Shown: positions 42,777 through 52,159 of the stretch, piece after piece
How positions within the stretch are numbered: position 1 is the first letter of the stretch
Layout: each line of letters opens with the position of its first letter
Origin: Salmonirosea aquatica
GTDB lineage: Bacteria; Bacteroidota; Bacteroidia; Cytophagales; Spirosomataceae
Reading direction: 5' to 3'
Length of the DNA: 64,000 nt
Assembly: GCF_009296315.1 (NCBI RefSeq)
Contig: NZ_WHLY01000002.1
Location: 1,860,001-1,924,000, forward strand
Program-made: the position numbers and the translations under genes
Notes under the pieces: model-generated
Databases searched by the model: none
What the model was told of the DNA's origin: nothing
Seen by the model: the letters and a program-made list of their open reading frames with translations, nothing else

Positions 42777-44234
42777 CTACCAGCGCCAGTCCTGACCCAG
42801 TACCAATTCCTCCTTTAGGCCCTGCGTGGTCAGGTAATCCCGCGTCTGCATGCTGTCGAGGCGCTTGGCCGGAAGTTTTTTGGCATTGGCCAGCGCGTAG
42901 AGGTACATGGAGCCGATGCGGACGGTATTTTCCAGCTGCTGCTTGTCCACCAGGTCGAAACGGTCGCAGTCGGCGTGGTAGCATTGCAGTACCGAGGGCG
43001 ACAAGCTGCCCGAAAGTCCAGCTACAGGTACCCCCTCCAGCATAAAAGGCTGATGGTCACTGTGCAGACCGGCGCGGTTGCTGAGCTTATTCTCAAACGA
43101 TGGGTCGACTTTTTTGATGCCAGCGCCTATTTTCTGAAAAAAATCCTCCATATCGGCCCGCCCGAAGGCATTCGCGCCCTTGGGGTCATTGGTCATGTCA
43201 AGATTCATCATATAACTCACCTGGCTAATTTCACCCGTGCGCGCCAGCTCCTTCACCATGTGCTTGGAGCCGAGCAGTCCCTGCTCTTCTCCCATAAACA
43301 TGACGAACTGGATCGTCCGGTAGGGCTTTATTTTGAGCGCCTTGAAGGTACGGGCCATGTCCAGTACGCTGAACGAACCAATGCCGTTGTCAATCGCACC
43401 CGTGGCCAGATCCCACGAGTCGAGGTGTCCTCCCACGATCACGCGCTCATCCGTTTTTCCTTTCAGGGTGGCGATTACATTGCGTGCTTTGATGGGCTTT
43501 GAGAAATTACGCATGTTCACGTGGGCTTCCAGGGGACCTTCTTCCTTCAGCCAGCTCCGTAGTTCGCGGCCACTGTCGTTAGAAATGCACACCGCCGGAA
43601 TGGCGATCAGCGCGCCCGTCACCGAGGCGGTACCCGTGAGCAGAATTTTACCGGGAGCCTGGTTGACCATGATAATACCGCCCGCGCCGTACTTAATGGC
43701 TAGGGCGGTTTTTTCGGAACGGTGCAGGTTTTTCTTGCCCGTAACCCCCACAAGGCCAATGTTGGCCACAGCCACTTTCCCTTTGATTTTGTCCTTTACC
43801 TGTTCGAAATCTTCTTCCAAACCATTGCCAACGTCCACAATTCCCGCCCTCAGATCAGATATGACCGGCGAATGGGCCAGCGAAACGACGGGTACCTCCC
43901 GAAAATTATCGCTGCTTTCGGGCACAATGCTCAGCGTCACGGTATCGCGACTCCAAGACTCCACTTCAAAAGGCTGGTATTTCACATCGCTGAACCCGTA
44001 GCTTTTCAGCGTGTTGAAGGCATACGTTTCGGCTTCCATGCCGTGTGTACTGCCGGTTAGGCGGTGGCCGATTTTCTGCGTGGCGTCCTGAAGGGTAGCG
44101 TAGACACGACTATGCTGCCGAACCTCGGCATCGATGCGGGCGAACGTGGCTTCAAGGTCGTCGGCACTGGGGGCAAAAGCGGCCGCTCCCACCAGGGTAC
44201 TACCTGCCAAGGCAATCAGTAAAGTTTTTTTCAT
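42777..44234 (-). CDS. M28-family zinc aminopeptidase, exported
   Basis: A 485-residue metallopeptidase. ATG at 44234 opens into a signal peptide (K-K-T-L-L-I-A-L-A-G-S ending A-A-F-A). A PA-like inserted domain (about 120-260) precedes the catalytic M28 core. Metal ligands are seen in V-G-G-H-L-D-S-W-D (His and Asp), G-A-I-D-N-G (Asp), M-G-E-E-Q-G-L-L-G (Glu pair), N-L-D-M-T (Asp) and H-S-D-H-Q-P-F (last His). Such enzymes remove N-terminal residues or dipeptides in the periplasm or outside. It is alone and converges with the SDR gene. Confidence 0.9.
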   Translation of the reverse strand: MKKTLLIALAGSTLVGAAAFAPSADDLEATFARIDAEVRQHSRVYATLQDATQKIGHRLTGSTHGMEAETYAFNTLKSYGFSDVKYQPFEVESWSRDTVTLSIVPESSDNFREVPVVSLAHSPVISDLRAGIVDVGNGLEEDFEQVKDKIKGKVAVANIGLVGVTGKKNLHRSEKTALAIKYGAGGIIMVNQAPGKILLTGTASVTGALIAIPAVCISNDSGRELRSWLKEEGPLEAHVNMRNFSKPIKARNVIATLKGKTDERVIVGGHLDSWDLATGAIDNGIGSFSVLDMARTFKALKIKPYRTIQFVMFMGEEQGLLGSKHMVKELARTGEISQVSYMMNLDMTNDPKGANAFGRADMEDFFQKIGAGIKKVDPSFENKLSNRAGLHSDHQPFMLEGVPVAGLSGSLSPSVLQCYHADCDRFDLVDKQQLENTVRIGSMYLYALANAKKLPAKRLDSMQTRDYLTTQGLKEELVLGQDWRW

Positions 44235-44446
44235 GTAGATAATTTCGAGCAAATATTTGAAAAGGGACAAGGAGATGGATATACACAGCCAACATCAAAC
44301 CAGGCCAGCTATCCACAGTAGCATAACGTTTTTTTGTGCAATAGGTGCGCGCTAAAATGGTTTTCAGGAAACTAAATTAGGTAAGAATTTCATTAATTGG
44401 GCAATCTTCGCGGTTAATTCCGTACCTACCTTCTAATTTTACCTTC

Positions 44447-46522
44447 ATGCCTTTGTTTGATTACACCAATGTAGCCCCGAAAGCCCTTAGACAACCCACT
44501 TCCCTAGCCATCCATAACGATACCCGCACCGATGACTATTACTGGCTGCGCGAACGGGAAAGCGAAACCGTACTGACCCATCTCCACGCCGAGAATGCCT
44601 ACACGGAAGCCGTCATGGCGCCATTGCAGGAATTTAAAGAGAAGCTGTTTCAGGAAATGAAGGGACGGATCAAGGAAAAGGATGAATCCGTGCCGGTACG
44701 CGACGGGGCCTACTGGTACTATGCCCGTTACGAGGAGGGCGCCGAGTACCCTCTCTACTGCCGTAAGCATCTGTCGCTGGAAGCCGATGAGGAAATCATG
44801 CTCGACCTGAATGAGCGCGCTGCCAGCCATGCCTATTACCAGGCTACTTTTCCCGAAATCAGCGACGACGATACCATAGCCGCCATGGGCGAGGACACCG
44901 TAAGCCGCCGCCTGTATACTTTGCGCTTCCGCAACCTGACCACGGGTGCGTGGTACCCCGATGTGATTCCCAACACCGAAGGCGGCAACTATGCCTGGGC
45001 CGCCGACAATAAAACAATTTTCTATATCCGTAAAGATGTAGAAACTCTACTGGGCTATCAGGTGTGGCGTCACACGCTGGGTACCGACGTGCGCGACGAT
45101 GTGCTGCTCTACGAAGAAACTGATGATCAGTACTACCTGGCGCTCTACCGGATGAAATCCAAAAAGTACGTAGCCCTGCTGGCCGACCACAACGGCGTGG
45201 CTACCGAGTATCGACTACTGGACGCCCACGCACCGGAGGGTACCCTGGAAGTAATTATTCCACGTCGACGGGGACACGAGTATTCACTGGAACACTATCG
45301 GGATCGTTTCTACATCGTCACCAATCGCGATGGCGCGGAGAATTTCAAGCTGATGCAGGTAGCTGAAGACCAAGTGCGCGACGAAACCCAGTGGCAGGAG
45401 GTACTTCCGCACCGTCCCAATGTGTACCTGGAAGGCATCGAAGTGTTCAGCCAGTACCTGGTGGTGCAGGAACGGAGCGAAGGGCTGCTGCATATCCGCG
45501 TCATGCCGCAGGAGGCAGGTGAAGAATACTATCTCGATTTTGGCGAATCGGCCTACACGGCCTACGTCGGCTCCAATCCGGAATTTGACACTACCTTTCT
45601 GCGTTACGGGTACACCTCGCTCACCACGCCCAGCTCTACCTACGATTACGACATGGCTACCCACGCCCGCACGCTGATGAAAGAGCAGGAGGTCGTGGGC
45701 GATTTTGAAAAAACCGACTATACCACCGAACGCCTCTACGCCATCGCCCGCGACGGAGCCCGGATTCCGATTTCGGTGGTGTATAAAAATGATTTTGTAA
45801 GAGACGGCAACGGACCTATGCTCCAGTACGCCTACGGTTCCTACGGTTCATCCATGGACCCTACCTTCAGTTCGGCGCGTCTAAGCCTGCTGGACCGGGG
45901 CTTTGCCTTCGCGATCTGTCACATTCGCGGCGGACAAGAAATGGGCCGCGCCTGGTACGAGAACGGTCGGCTCCTACGTAAGATGAATACTTTCACGGAC
46001 TTTATCGACTGCGCCGAGTTCCTGATTCAGCAGAAATGGACTTCGCCTGCCCACCTCTACGCCATGGGCGGCAGCGCGGGCGGCCTGCTGATGGGCGCGG
46101 TCGCCAACCTACGCCCCGACCTCTACCATGGCATGGTGGCGCAGGTACCTTTCGTGGACGTGGTGACTACGATGCTCGATGACACGATCCCGCTCACCAC
46201 GGGCGAGTACGAAGAATGGGGCAATCCCAACGAGGAGTCTTTTTATACCTACATGAAAAGCTACTCGCCCTATGACAACGTAAAGCCGCAGGCCTACCCC
46301 AATATGCTCGTCACGACCGGCCTGCACGATTCGCAGGTTCAATACTGGGAACCCGCCAAGTGGGTGGCCCGCCTCCGCGAACTGAAAACCGATGACAACC
46401 TGGTACTGCTGCATTGCGACATGGAAACCGGCCACGGTGGCGCATCGGGTCGCTTCAAGCGGCTGCACGATATAGCGCTGGAGTACGCATTTTTGCTGGG
46501 TCTGGAAGGGAAAAATCAGTAG
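44447..46522 (+). CDS. ptrB: S9-family oligopeptidase B
   Basis: A prolyl-oligopeptidase-family serine peptidase of 691 residues with no signal peptide, so cytosolic. An N-terminal beta-propeller (about 70-400) covers the alpha/beta-hydrolase domain. The nucleophile is Ser543 in G-G-S-A-G-G. The Asp lies in T-G-L-H-D-S-Q-V and the His in M-E-T-G-H-G-G-A-S-G-R. The start R-T-D-D-Y-Y-W-L-R-E-R and P-F-V-D-V-V-T-T-M-L-D are characteristic of oligopeptidase B (protease II), which cuts after basic residues in short peptides. Monocistronic; converges with the TlpA gene. Confidence 0.92.
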   Translation: MPLFDYTNVAPKALRQPTSLAIHNDTRTDDYYWLRERESETVLTHLHAENAYTEAVMAPLQEFKEKLFQEMKGRIKEKDESVPVRDGAYWYYARYEEGAEYPLYCRKHLSLEADEEIMLDLNERAASHAYYQATFPEISDDDTIAAMGEDTVSRRLYTLRFRNLTTGAWYPDVIPNTEGGNYAWAADNKTIFYIRKDVETLLGYQVWRHTLGTDVRDDVLLYEETDDQYYLALYRMKSKKYVALLADHNGVATEYRLLDAHAPEGTLEVIIPRRRGHEYSLEHYRDRFYIVTNRDGAENFKLMQVAEDQVRDETQWQEVLPHRPNVYLEGIEVFSQYLVVQERSEGLLHIRVMPQEAGEEYYLDFGESAYTAYVGSNPEFDTTFLRYGYTSLTTPSSTYDYDMATHARTLMKEQEVVGDFEKTDYTTERLYAIARDGARIPISVVYKNDFVRDGNGPMLQYAYGSYGSSMDPTFSSARLSLLDRGFAFAICHIRGGQEMGRAWYENGRLLRKMNTFTDFIDCAEFLIQQKWTSPAHLYAMGGSAGGLLMGAVANLRPDLYHGMVAQVPFVDVVTTMLDDTIPLTTGEYEEWGNPNEESFYTYMKSYSPYDNVKPQAYPNMLVTTGLHDSQVQYWEPAKWVARLRELKTDDNLVLLHCDMETGHGGASGRFKRLHDIALEYAFLLGLEGKNQ

Positions 46523-46540
46523 AGTTTGTTGGAGCGAGAA

Positions 46541-46566
46541 GGGTACCTTGTCCTGTCAAGGTACCC
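46541..46566. terminator. Bidirectional hairpin between ptrB and the TlpA gene
   Basis: GGGTACCTTG, loop TCCTGT, CAAGGTACCC: a 10-base perfect stem between convergent genes. Each arm contains a GGTACC hexamer. There is no U-run, so termination strength is uncertain. Confidence 0.5.
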
Positions 46567-46602
46567 CCAATCTCAATACGAACTTACTCCACAATTATTT
46601 TT

Positions 46603-48066
46603 TCAGCAAACCATCCAGCAAAGTGTACGATTCCTCATCAGAAGGCCGGGGGCTTTGTTGACCTTAATTTTGCCCGCCTGATCGATCACAATATAATGGG
46701 GGATGCCACTCATTCGGTAGAGGGTATACAAGGCGGTTCCTGGAGCTTGTGTTTCTGTATTTTGGTTGACGTGGATGCCCTTAGGCGCTTTGCCGCTTTT
46801 CAGGTAGGCTTTCCATTTTTCAAGGTTGGTGTCTATCGAAACGAAGAGGAATACTACCTCCGGGTTTTCCTTAAAGTGCTCTATCATTTTTTTCGAGGCT
46901 GGAAATTCGCCAATGCACGGGCCACACCACGTAGCCCAGGTATCAAGGTACACGACTTTTCCTTTTAGGTCGGATAGGCGAAATTCCTTTCCATCGGGGT
47001 AGGTAGCGATAAAGTCTTTGGCTTCTTTTCCTTCGCCTAGTCCCTGATACTTGTCGAATTCCCGATCCAGGGTAGCCGTATAGCGCGAGTCAGGATATAG
47101 ATTCTTGAAACGGTCGAAAAGTTGAGTAATGGTAGGGGTTGCGCCAAATTCCCTGAGCATTCTCTTTATATTTATTGCCAGAAGATATTCTCGAATCGGA
47201 GCAGTGCGCGTGTTTTCTAGGATTGCCTTTTCCATTAAGATGGCAAGCGTATCGGTATTCTTTTCTTTTCCTTCTTTTTTAAGTGCATAGTAAATGGCCA
47301 AATCGAGGTCGAATTTCACTCTCTTATTTAAAAGAGCACCGTAGTTGTACATGTTCATCGCGAGCCACTCGGGCTTCACCGGAATAGTTTGAAAAAATAA
47401 TGATGCCTCATAGGTACCCTCTTGTTCTAATTTTTCCGGACTCCTATCTAAAAAATTCAGTCCTCGCTCCTGGACATAAAATTCACCATCCTGAATAAGC
47501 ATTTCTTTGGCTTTTTGGGAAATACGCGTGTCCTCCGAAATAGTCCGATGGAACGGTTTAAACTCAGTGCCAAAAGCATCTTGAATCTTCTGCTGCTCTT
47601 GGGCGGTTAGGTTCCTGAATGTATCCACCAGTTTGTTGGCCTGATCATTGACCAAACGAGTTATACGGCTGGATTCATAGAGGTACTGGTTCGCTACTCC
47701 CAGCTGCCCCTGAAAGGTAGGGGTACCTTGAATGGTCAGTGTCAAATCCTGATCCGGTTCCAGATACAGGTGGTACACCGAGTCCTGACCGGGTACGGTA
47801 CTTTCACCCAATAGAATAAAAGCAAGCAAAGGGCCCGAAACAGGTACCTCCAGCGTGCAGCGGCCCATTGAATCGAGCCGGGACTCAACCAGCTTCACTT
47901 CGTTCATGGAAATTAGATCCATCGTATTGACTGTGGCTTTTTGTCCGATGCAGGCGGGGCAATTTATTTGCAGAAGTGCCGTTGAGTTGCGGTTGGTCTG
48001 GCTAAAACCCAAACTAGACAAAAGGAAAAACAGACAGAAAGCAGCGGTTCGCAGGATCGTTTTCAT
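46603..48066 (-). CDS. TlpA-type thiol-disulfide oxidoreductase with frameshifted tail
   Basis: An exported protein of 487 residues. The signal peptide ends L-G-F-S-Q (about 23). A DUF4369-like beta domain (about 30-130) and a helical linker lead to a C-terminal thioredoxin domain with active site T-W-A-T-W-C-G-P-C near 380 and the cis-proline region S-G-I-P-H-Y. The annotated end K-A-P-G-L-L-M-R-N looks wrong. In the neighbouring frame the expected tail P-R-P-S-D-E-E-S-Y-T-L-L-D-G-L-L-K-K runs to a stop at 46595, and adding one base to the five-base run at 46648-46652 restores it. The catalytic part is unaffected, so the enzyme may still work in periplasmic disulfide reduction. Confidence 0.87.
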   Translation of the reverse strand: MKTILRTAAFCLFFLLSSLGFSQTNRNSTALLQINCPACIGQKATVNTMDLISMNEVKLVESRLDSMGRCTLEVPVSGPLLAFILLGESTVPGQDSVYHLYLEPDQDLTLTIQGTPTFQGQLGVANQYLYESSRITRLVNDQANKLVDTFRNLTAQEQQKIQDAFGTEFKPFHRTISEDTRISQKAKEMLIQDGEFYVQERGLNFLDRSPEKLEQEGTYEASLFFQTIPVKPEWLAMNMYNYGALLNKRVKFDLDLAIYYALKKEGKEKNTDTLAILMEKAILENTRTAPIREYLLAINIKRMLREFGATPTITQLFDRFKNLYPDSRYTATLDREFDKYQGLGEGKEAKDFIATYPDGKEFRLSDLKGKVVYLDTWATWCGPCIGEFPASKKMIEHFKENPEVVFLFVSIDTNLEKWKAYLKSGKAPKGIHVNQNTETQAPGTALYTLYRMSGIPHYIVIDQAGKIKVNKAPGLLMRNRTLCWMVC

Positions 48067-48155
48067 GTTCGTTAAGAAATAAGGGCAGGATATAGATAAA
48101 GGCTTTAACAGAGGGGGCAGACTCCACTTTCAAAAGCCTACCTGAAAAAGACCAG

Positions 48156-49400
48156 CTATTCAGAAACTACTTTCTTCGTAGCCGCCAGCCACACGAAGTA
48201 CCCTGTCAGCACTACAATTACCACTTGGATTACATAATCCAGCACAGAAGAAGAAGAAGCCCAAATATCCGCAGGTGTGAGGTACTTGGGCATGCCCAGC
48301 CGCCACCAGTAGGAGGCCTCCACCACGCATAGAATGTTAAACAGCAAAAGGTACCCTACCTGTTTTTTATCTCGCCAATCGACCACATAGAAAACGAGCG
48401 GTATGAGAAACAGAAAAATGTAGTTGCTGTATGCGCTTTGCTGCACGACCATCATGGTGGCGTAAAGTACTACCCAGGTACGGGAAATCAGGGTAGGAAT
48501 ATCCGTTGACCGCAGCCGCCAGGCCATCCAGCTACCTACCCCCACCGAAATGAGCAGGCCGATCCAGTTCCAGAACTTTTCCCCTACCCCAATTTTATTA
48601 AAAAACCAGGGATTCAGGACGGACAGGAGATTGGGGGCCCGCAGTACCTTGGCCTCGTCGAGCGGCTGGGTGAATTCCCAGCCGACCAGCGGATAGAGTA
48701 CCGCCAGGCTTACCGCCCCCACAAGGGCCATCGTGAGTACAAATCTGAGTTTTTCTTTCTCAATGATAAATAATGGCACCAGGATCAGCACCAGGATGGC
48801 TTTGGTCAGCAGCAGCCCCAGCGCCAACAGAAAAGCGTACACCTCCACCCGTCCCGTACGCTGTCGGAACAGAAACGCCACGATGACGAACAGCCACATC
48901 CAGACATCTTCCTGTGCTCCAACCACACACAGTACCAGCGAACCCGGCAACAGGTAGTACAGGAGAGCTTTGAACAAAAAATTGGAATCAGAAAGTTTTG
49001 CCCGGTACAGATGCCACGATACCCACAGCGCCAGCGCGTCCATGACGGTCATCGCCAGCACGATCATACGCGGATCGTACCAGAATTTGAGCCAGAGACC
49101 CAGATAATAGGCGTACAAGGGCGAGTAGGGCGACCAGAAATCGCGGTACACCACCTGGCCCATTGAGGCTTTACTTCCCTCATCCCAGAACCCGAAGACG
49201 TCGGAGGTAGGGGCAAATCCAGCCAGCAGATAAACCGCAATGAACGGAACCAACCGAAACAGTACCCAGCCTACCGTCAGCGCGATCGGAACGTTTTTAC
49301 CTGCAAAAATTTTTAGAAAGAATGCTCTTTTCCAAAGTACTGCCCCTGCCAACAGCAGCAGCGCCATACTCAGGATCGTTTTGATAAAGACAATGCTCAT
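48156..49400 (-). CDS. Polytopic membrane protein resembling a GT-C glycosyltransferase
   Basis: A 414-residue protein with about ten membrane helices. The first outer loop carries F-W-D-E-G-S-K and Y-R-D-F-W-S-P-Y-S-P-L-Y-A-Y, and a later loop G-A-Q-E-D-V-W-M-W. A first loop with acidic residues followed by such a Y-x-D-F/P-L-x-A-Y pattern is seen in GT-C type transferases that use lipid-linked sugars (for example the GT87 mannosyltransferases). The enzyme class is an inference. It overlaps the preceding gene by four bases (ATGA) and is its paralogue, so the two are translationally coupled. Confidence 0.7.
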   Translation of the reverse strand: MSIVFIKTILSMALLLLAGAVLWKRAFFLKIFAGKNVPIALTVGWVLFRLVPFIAVYLLAGFAPTSDVFGFWDEGSKASMGQVVYRDFWSPYSPLYAYYLGLWLKFWYDPRMIVLAMTVMDALALWVSWHLYRAKLSDSNFLFKALLYYLLPGSLVLCVVGAQEDVWMWLFVIVAFLFRQRTGRVEVYAFLLALGLLLTKAILVLILVPLFIIEKEKLRFVLTMALVGAVSLAVLYPLVGWEFTQPLDEAKVLRAPNLLSVLNPWFFNKIGVGEKFWNWIGLLISVGVGSWMAWRLRSTDIPTLISRTWVVLYATMMVVQQSAYSNYIFLFLIPLVFYVVDWRDKKQVGYLLLFNILCVVEASYWWRLGMPKYLTPADIWASSSSVLDYVIQVVIVVLTGYFVWLAATKKVVSE

Positions 49401-50668
49401 GGCATAGAGAGCGGTTGGGGGTGAACTACGTGGCGATAAGCTTGCCGCAGTATCCAGAAGAAACAGGCTACATTAAGTACCTGTAGGCTGTATTCCAGCA
49501 GATAAACTGGATTGCCCAGCATGCTGAAGTGGGTATAGGAAGGTTGCCCGTTGTAAACGTAGACGAAAGGCTGTACCACGGTGAGCCAGCTCAGGACCAG
49601 CAGCAAAGCGATATGCCAGGGATTTTTTATATCGATCAGTTCGAAAACGACGGTGACCAGAAACGCAATTAGGTAGGCACCAGGAGCGCTGGCCTGGAAA
49701 ATCATCATGCACACGAAAGTGGCGACGAACAGGCCGGGAATCAGGTCGGTCACGGCTTTTCCCCGACTACGGTAGGCCATATAGGAAGGTACGAGTATGG
49801 TAAACACTAAGCCGATCCAGTTAAGCATGGTGGATTCCCGCGCATCGATCGAAACCAAAAGCTCCACGAAGGGCCGCAGGATTGAGAAGAGGTTTGGAGT
49901 CATGAGTTGCTCGGTGTGCTGGATGGGCATCAGAAACAAATCGCCGATTTGCCAATATAAAAAAGCCAGGGCAGGCAACCCGATGGCAGCCATGGTCAAC
50001 AGCAGACGGAGCGGCTTGCGGACAATGATCAATAAAGGAAACAGAAAAAAAATGAATGTCACCTTGATCGTCAGCAGGGCGATGGCGAAAAGTACCCCTA
50101 CCCCTACCTCGTAATCCTGCGGGTACTTACGGGTGTAACGCCACATGAGCAGGGCCGCGCCCCAGAACCACACTTCTTCCTGGCCGTCCACCAGAATATA
50201 CATGAAAGCCGCGGGTAGCAGCCAGTACAGATAAGTGAGTTGCAGGGCGTTGCTTTTCTGTTTTTTGTAGGTACTGTAGGTAAGCCACAGAATAAGGGTT
50301 TCCATGAGTACCATTAACAGCACGATAGCCCGGGCATTATGCCAAATCCACAGCGGCAGACTGATAATATACGCGAATAGCGGCGCGTGGTAGGACCAGA
50401 AATCACGGTACACGAAGCCGCCAAGCTTGGCAGCTTCGGCTTTATAAAAGAAAAAGGGTACATCACCGCGAGGATCTTCCCCAATGATCAGGAAAATGCC
50501 GATCCAGGGCAGCAGTCGGAATAATAAAAAGCCCAGGACAAATACGGGGGTACCTTTGTGCAGTTGCCACCGGTAAAAAAGCTCCGGCTTAAGCACCACC
50601 CATACGATGGCGCCAGTGAGCGCCAGGTTAAGTAGTAGTTTTACATAAAAAACGGTCAAAATGGGCAT
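49397..50668 (-). CDS. Polytopic membrane protein, paralogue of the next gene
   Basis: A 423-residue protein with about ten membrane helices. It shares with the gene at 48156 the loop Y-R-D-F-W-S-Y-H-A-P-L-F-A-Y and the later G-Q-E-E-V-W-F-W, at the same positions. The likely role is transfer of a sugar from a lipid carrier to a cell-envelope glycan or protein, inferred from the GT-C-like layout only. The stop overlaps the next ATG. The N-terminal region (K-P-E-L-F-Y-R-W-Q-L-H-K) also matches the paralogue in spacing. Confidence 0.7.
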   Translation of the reverse strand: MPILTVFYVKLLLNLALTGAIVWVVLKPELFYRWQLHKGTPVFVLGFLLFRLLPWIGIFLIIGEDPRGDVPFFFYKAEAAKLGGFVYRDFWSYHAPLFAYIISLPLWIWHNARAIVLLMVLMETLILWLTYSTYKKQKSNALQLTYLYWLLPAAFMYILVDGQEEVWFWGAALLMWRYTRKYPQDYEVGVGVLFAIALLTIKVTFIFFLFPLLIIVRKPLRLLLTMAAIGLPALAFLYWQIGDLFLMPIQHTEQLMTPNLFSILRPFVELLVSIDARESTMLNWIGLVFTILVPSYMAYRSRGKAVTDLIPGLFVATFVCMMIFQASAPGAYLIAFLVTVVFELIDIKNPWHIALLLVLSWLTVVQPFVYVYNGQPSYTHFSMLGNPVYLLEYSLQVLNVACFFWILRQAYRHVVHPQPLSMP

Positions 50669-50722
50669 AGTGGCAAACTTGGTAATCTACATGATTTACT
50701 AGGAGTTGTGATTTTTGCCGGT

Positions 50723-51913
50723 TCAATCGAACCAACCCCAGCCTGCCGACCGGTCGAGCACCATCAGGGCTTTCATAGGCAGAGGCTCCACCCACAGCAC
50801 CCGATTGTAGCCCATGGTATAGCACATGGGGCTAATCATACAAACCACGGCCATGATGAACACGAGTTTACGGTATTCAGGTGCCGGAATTAGCCGCGAC
50901 AGAATGAGACTGGCCGAGAGCAGAAAAGAAAAGCCATAGGCCAGATCGCGGTCAATATCGTGCACAAAGATGCCGGTTATGATCAGCAAAACAAATCCGG
51001 CCAGGAGCGCCAGCAGCAACCAGCGCCGGCCGGTTTGGTACAGTACGTACCCCGCCGCCCCCAACAGTAGCCAGGCGCCCTCGAAGGAAGTCCACAGGCT
51101 ATTGCCCAGGCCCCACCGATGACCATCGGCAAACAGCACAGGGGTACCCATGGTACTGTAGTCATGGTTTGGAAAGTACGTCCGCATAATATAGCTCCGA
51201 AAAACAAAGTACACGCCCCAGGCCGCTATGACTACCCAGGTTCGGGATTGGAAAGCACTTCTGAACAACGCTGCCAGGGTACCCCCTTCCTTTTGATTCA
51301 CCAGGTGATCAGTAGTCCACCAGAGAATGATATACCCCGCCCCCACCAGTGCGCGCTCATCGGTAAAGAAGGCAATTTGCAGCAATACAAATAACAAAAA
51401 CGGGTTTCGTGTCAGCAGGGCCAGCATCAGGAAGAAGTAGGCATACCCATCGCCGTAGCCCGCCGTATCCACAAAAAACCAGGAAAAAACAAACATATTG
51501 GAAAGCGCCAGTCCAAAGAATGCAGTCAAGATCCGGTCATTCGTCTGCCGAAAAATCTGGCCCAGAAAGAGGTACAGGAACCCACAGCCCAGCAGGCCCT
51601 GTATGATTACAATCAGAAGCACACTGTGACCGGTTAGGATATACATCAGGGGAAGTACCCACCGCATGACCATGTTTTCGCGACGGATGTACACCTCTAG
51701 ATGCGTAGGATGTAAAATATCCTGAGACTGGATTTGAATGAAAGCCCAGGCGTCCGAGGTATTCATGACGGTGTAGGGAGGTACCGCCAGGCACCAGGAG
51801 ATAACTGCGCAGCATAGGGTGAGCTTCCACAACCAATACTTACCGCTCAGGTACCTTTCAATCAATTCATTCAGACGGGCATAGTGTTCCGATAAGGATA
51901 CCTGTTGTTTCAT
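50723..51913 (-). CDS. Polytopic membrane protein, unknown function
   Basis: A 396-residue protein (ATG 51913, M-K-Q-Q-V-S-L-S-E) with about ten membrane helices and a charged outer loop N-T-S-D-A-W-A-F-I-Q-I. It does not share the Y-R-D-F-W-S motif of its two neighbours, but its size, topology and acidic first loop suggest a related envelope glycan or polymer role. It is the first gene of a three-gene minus-strand run and lies 54 bases ahead of the second. The family is not recognised with confidence. Confidence 0.65.
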   Translation of the reverse strand: MKQQVSLSEHYARLNELIERYLSGKYWLWKLTLCCAVISWCLAVPPYTVMNTSDAWAFIQIQSQDILHPTHLEVYIRRENMVMRWVLPLMYILTGHSVLLIVIIQGLLGCGFLYLFLGQIFRQTNDRILTAFFGLALSNMFVFSWFFVDTAGYGDGYAYFFLMLALLTRNPFLLFVLLQIAFFTDERALVGAGYIILWWTTDHLVNQKEGGTLAALFRSAFQSRTWVVIAAWGVYFVFRSYIMRTYFPNHDYSTMGTPVLFADGHRWGLGNSLWTSFEGAWLLLGAAGYVLYQTGRRWLLLALLAGFVLLIITGIFVHDIDRDLAYGFSFLLSASLILSRLIPAPEYRKLVFIMAVVCMISPMCYTMGYNRVLWVEPLPMKALMVLDRSAGWGWFD

Positions 51914-52159
51914 TTCTGGCAAAAGATGGTCGCTCCCGGCCGTAAAACTAAGTCCGTCTTTCTTATTATCAATAACCAGATTGTAAGTAATTTGACCAAA
52001 CGAGGCGCTGAATCCCGAACCAGAGTAGGGTACCTCCTGTTGGAGCCTGTCGATTTTACCATAATTTCGCTGTACATCCTGCTCCCTATTTGTCTGCTGT
52101 TCCGATTTGATTTATTTTTGATTAAAAACTTCATCTTCAACTCATACTATTGATAAATC

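Noticed and set aside
51905-52153. 82-codon frame just before the acyl-CoA dehydrogenase gene
   Set aside because: Its hydrophobic end might suggest a small membrane protein, but its start overlaps the gene on the other strand and no family pattern or clear start site was seen. It was kept out of the list for lack of support.
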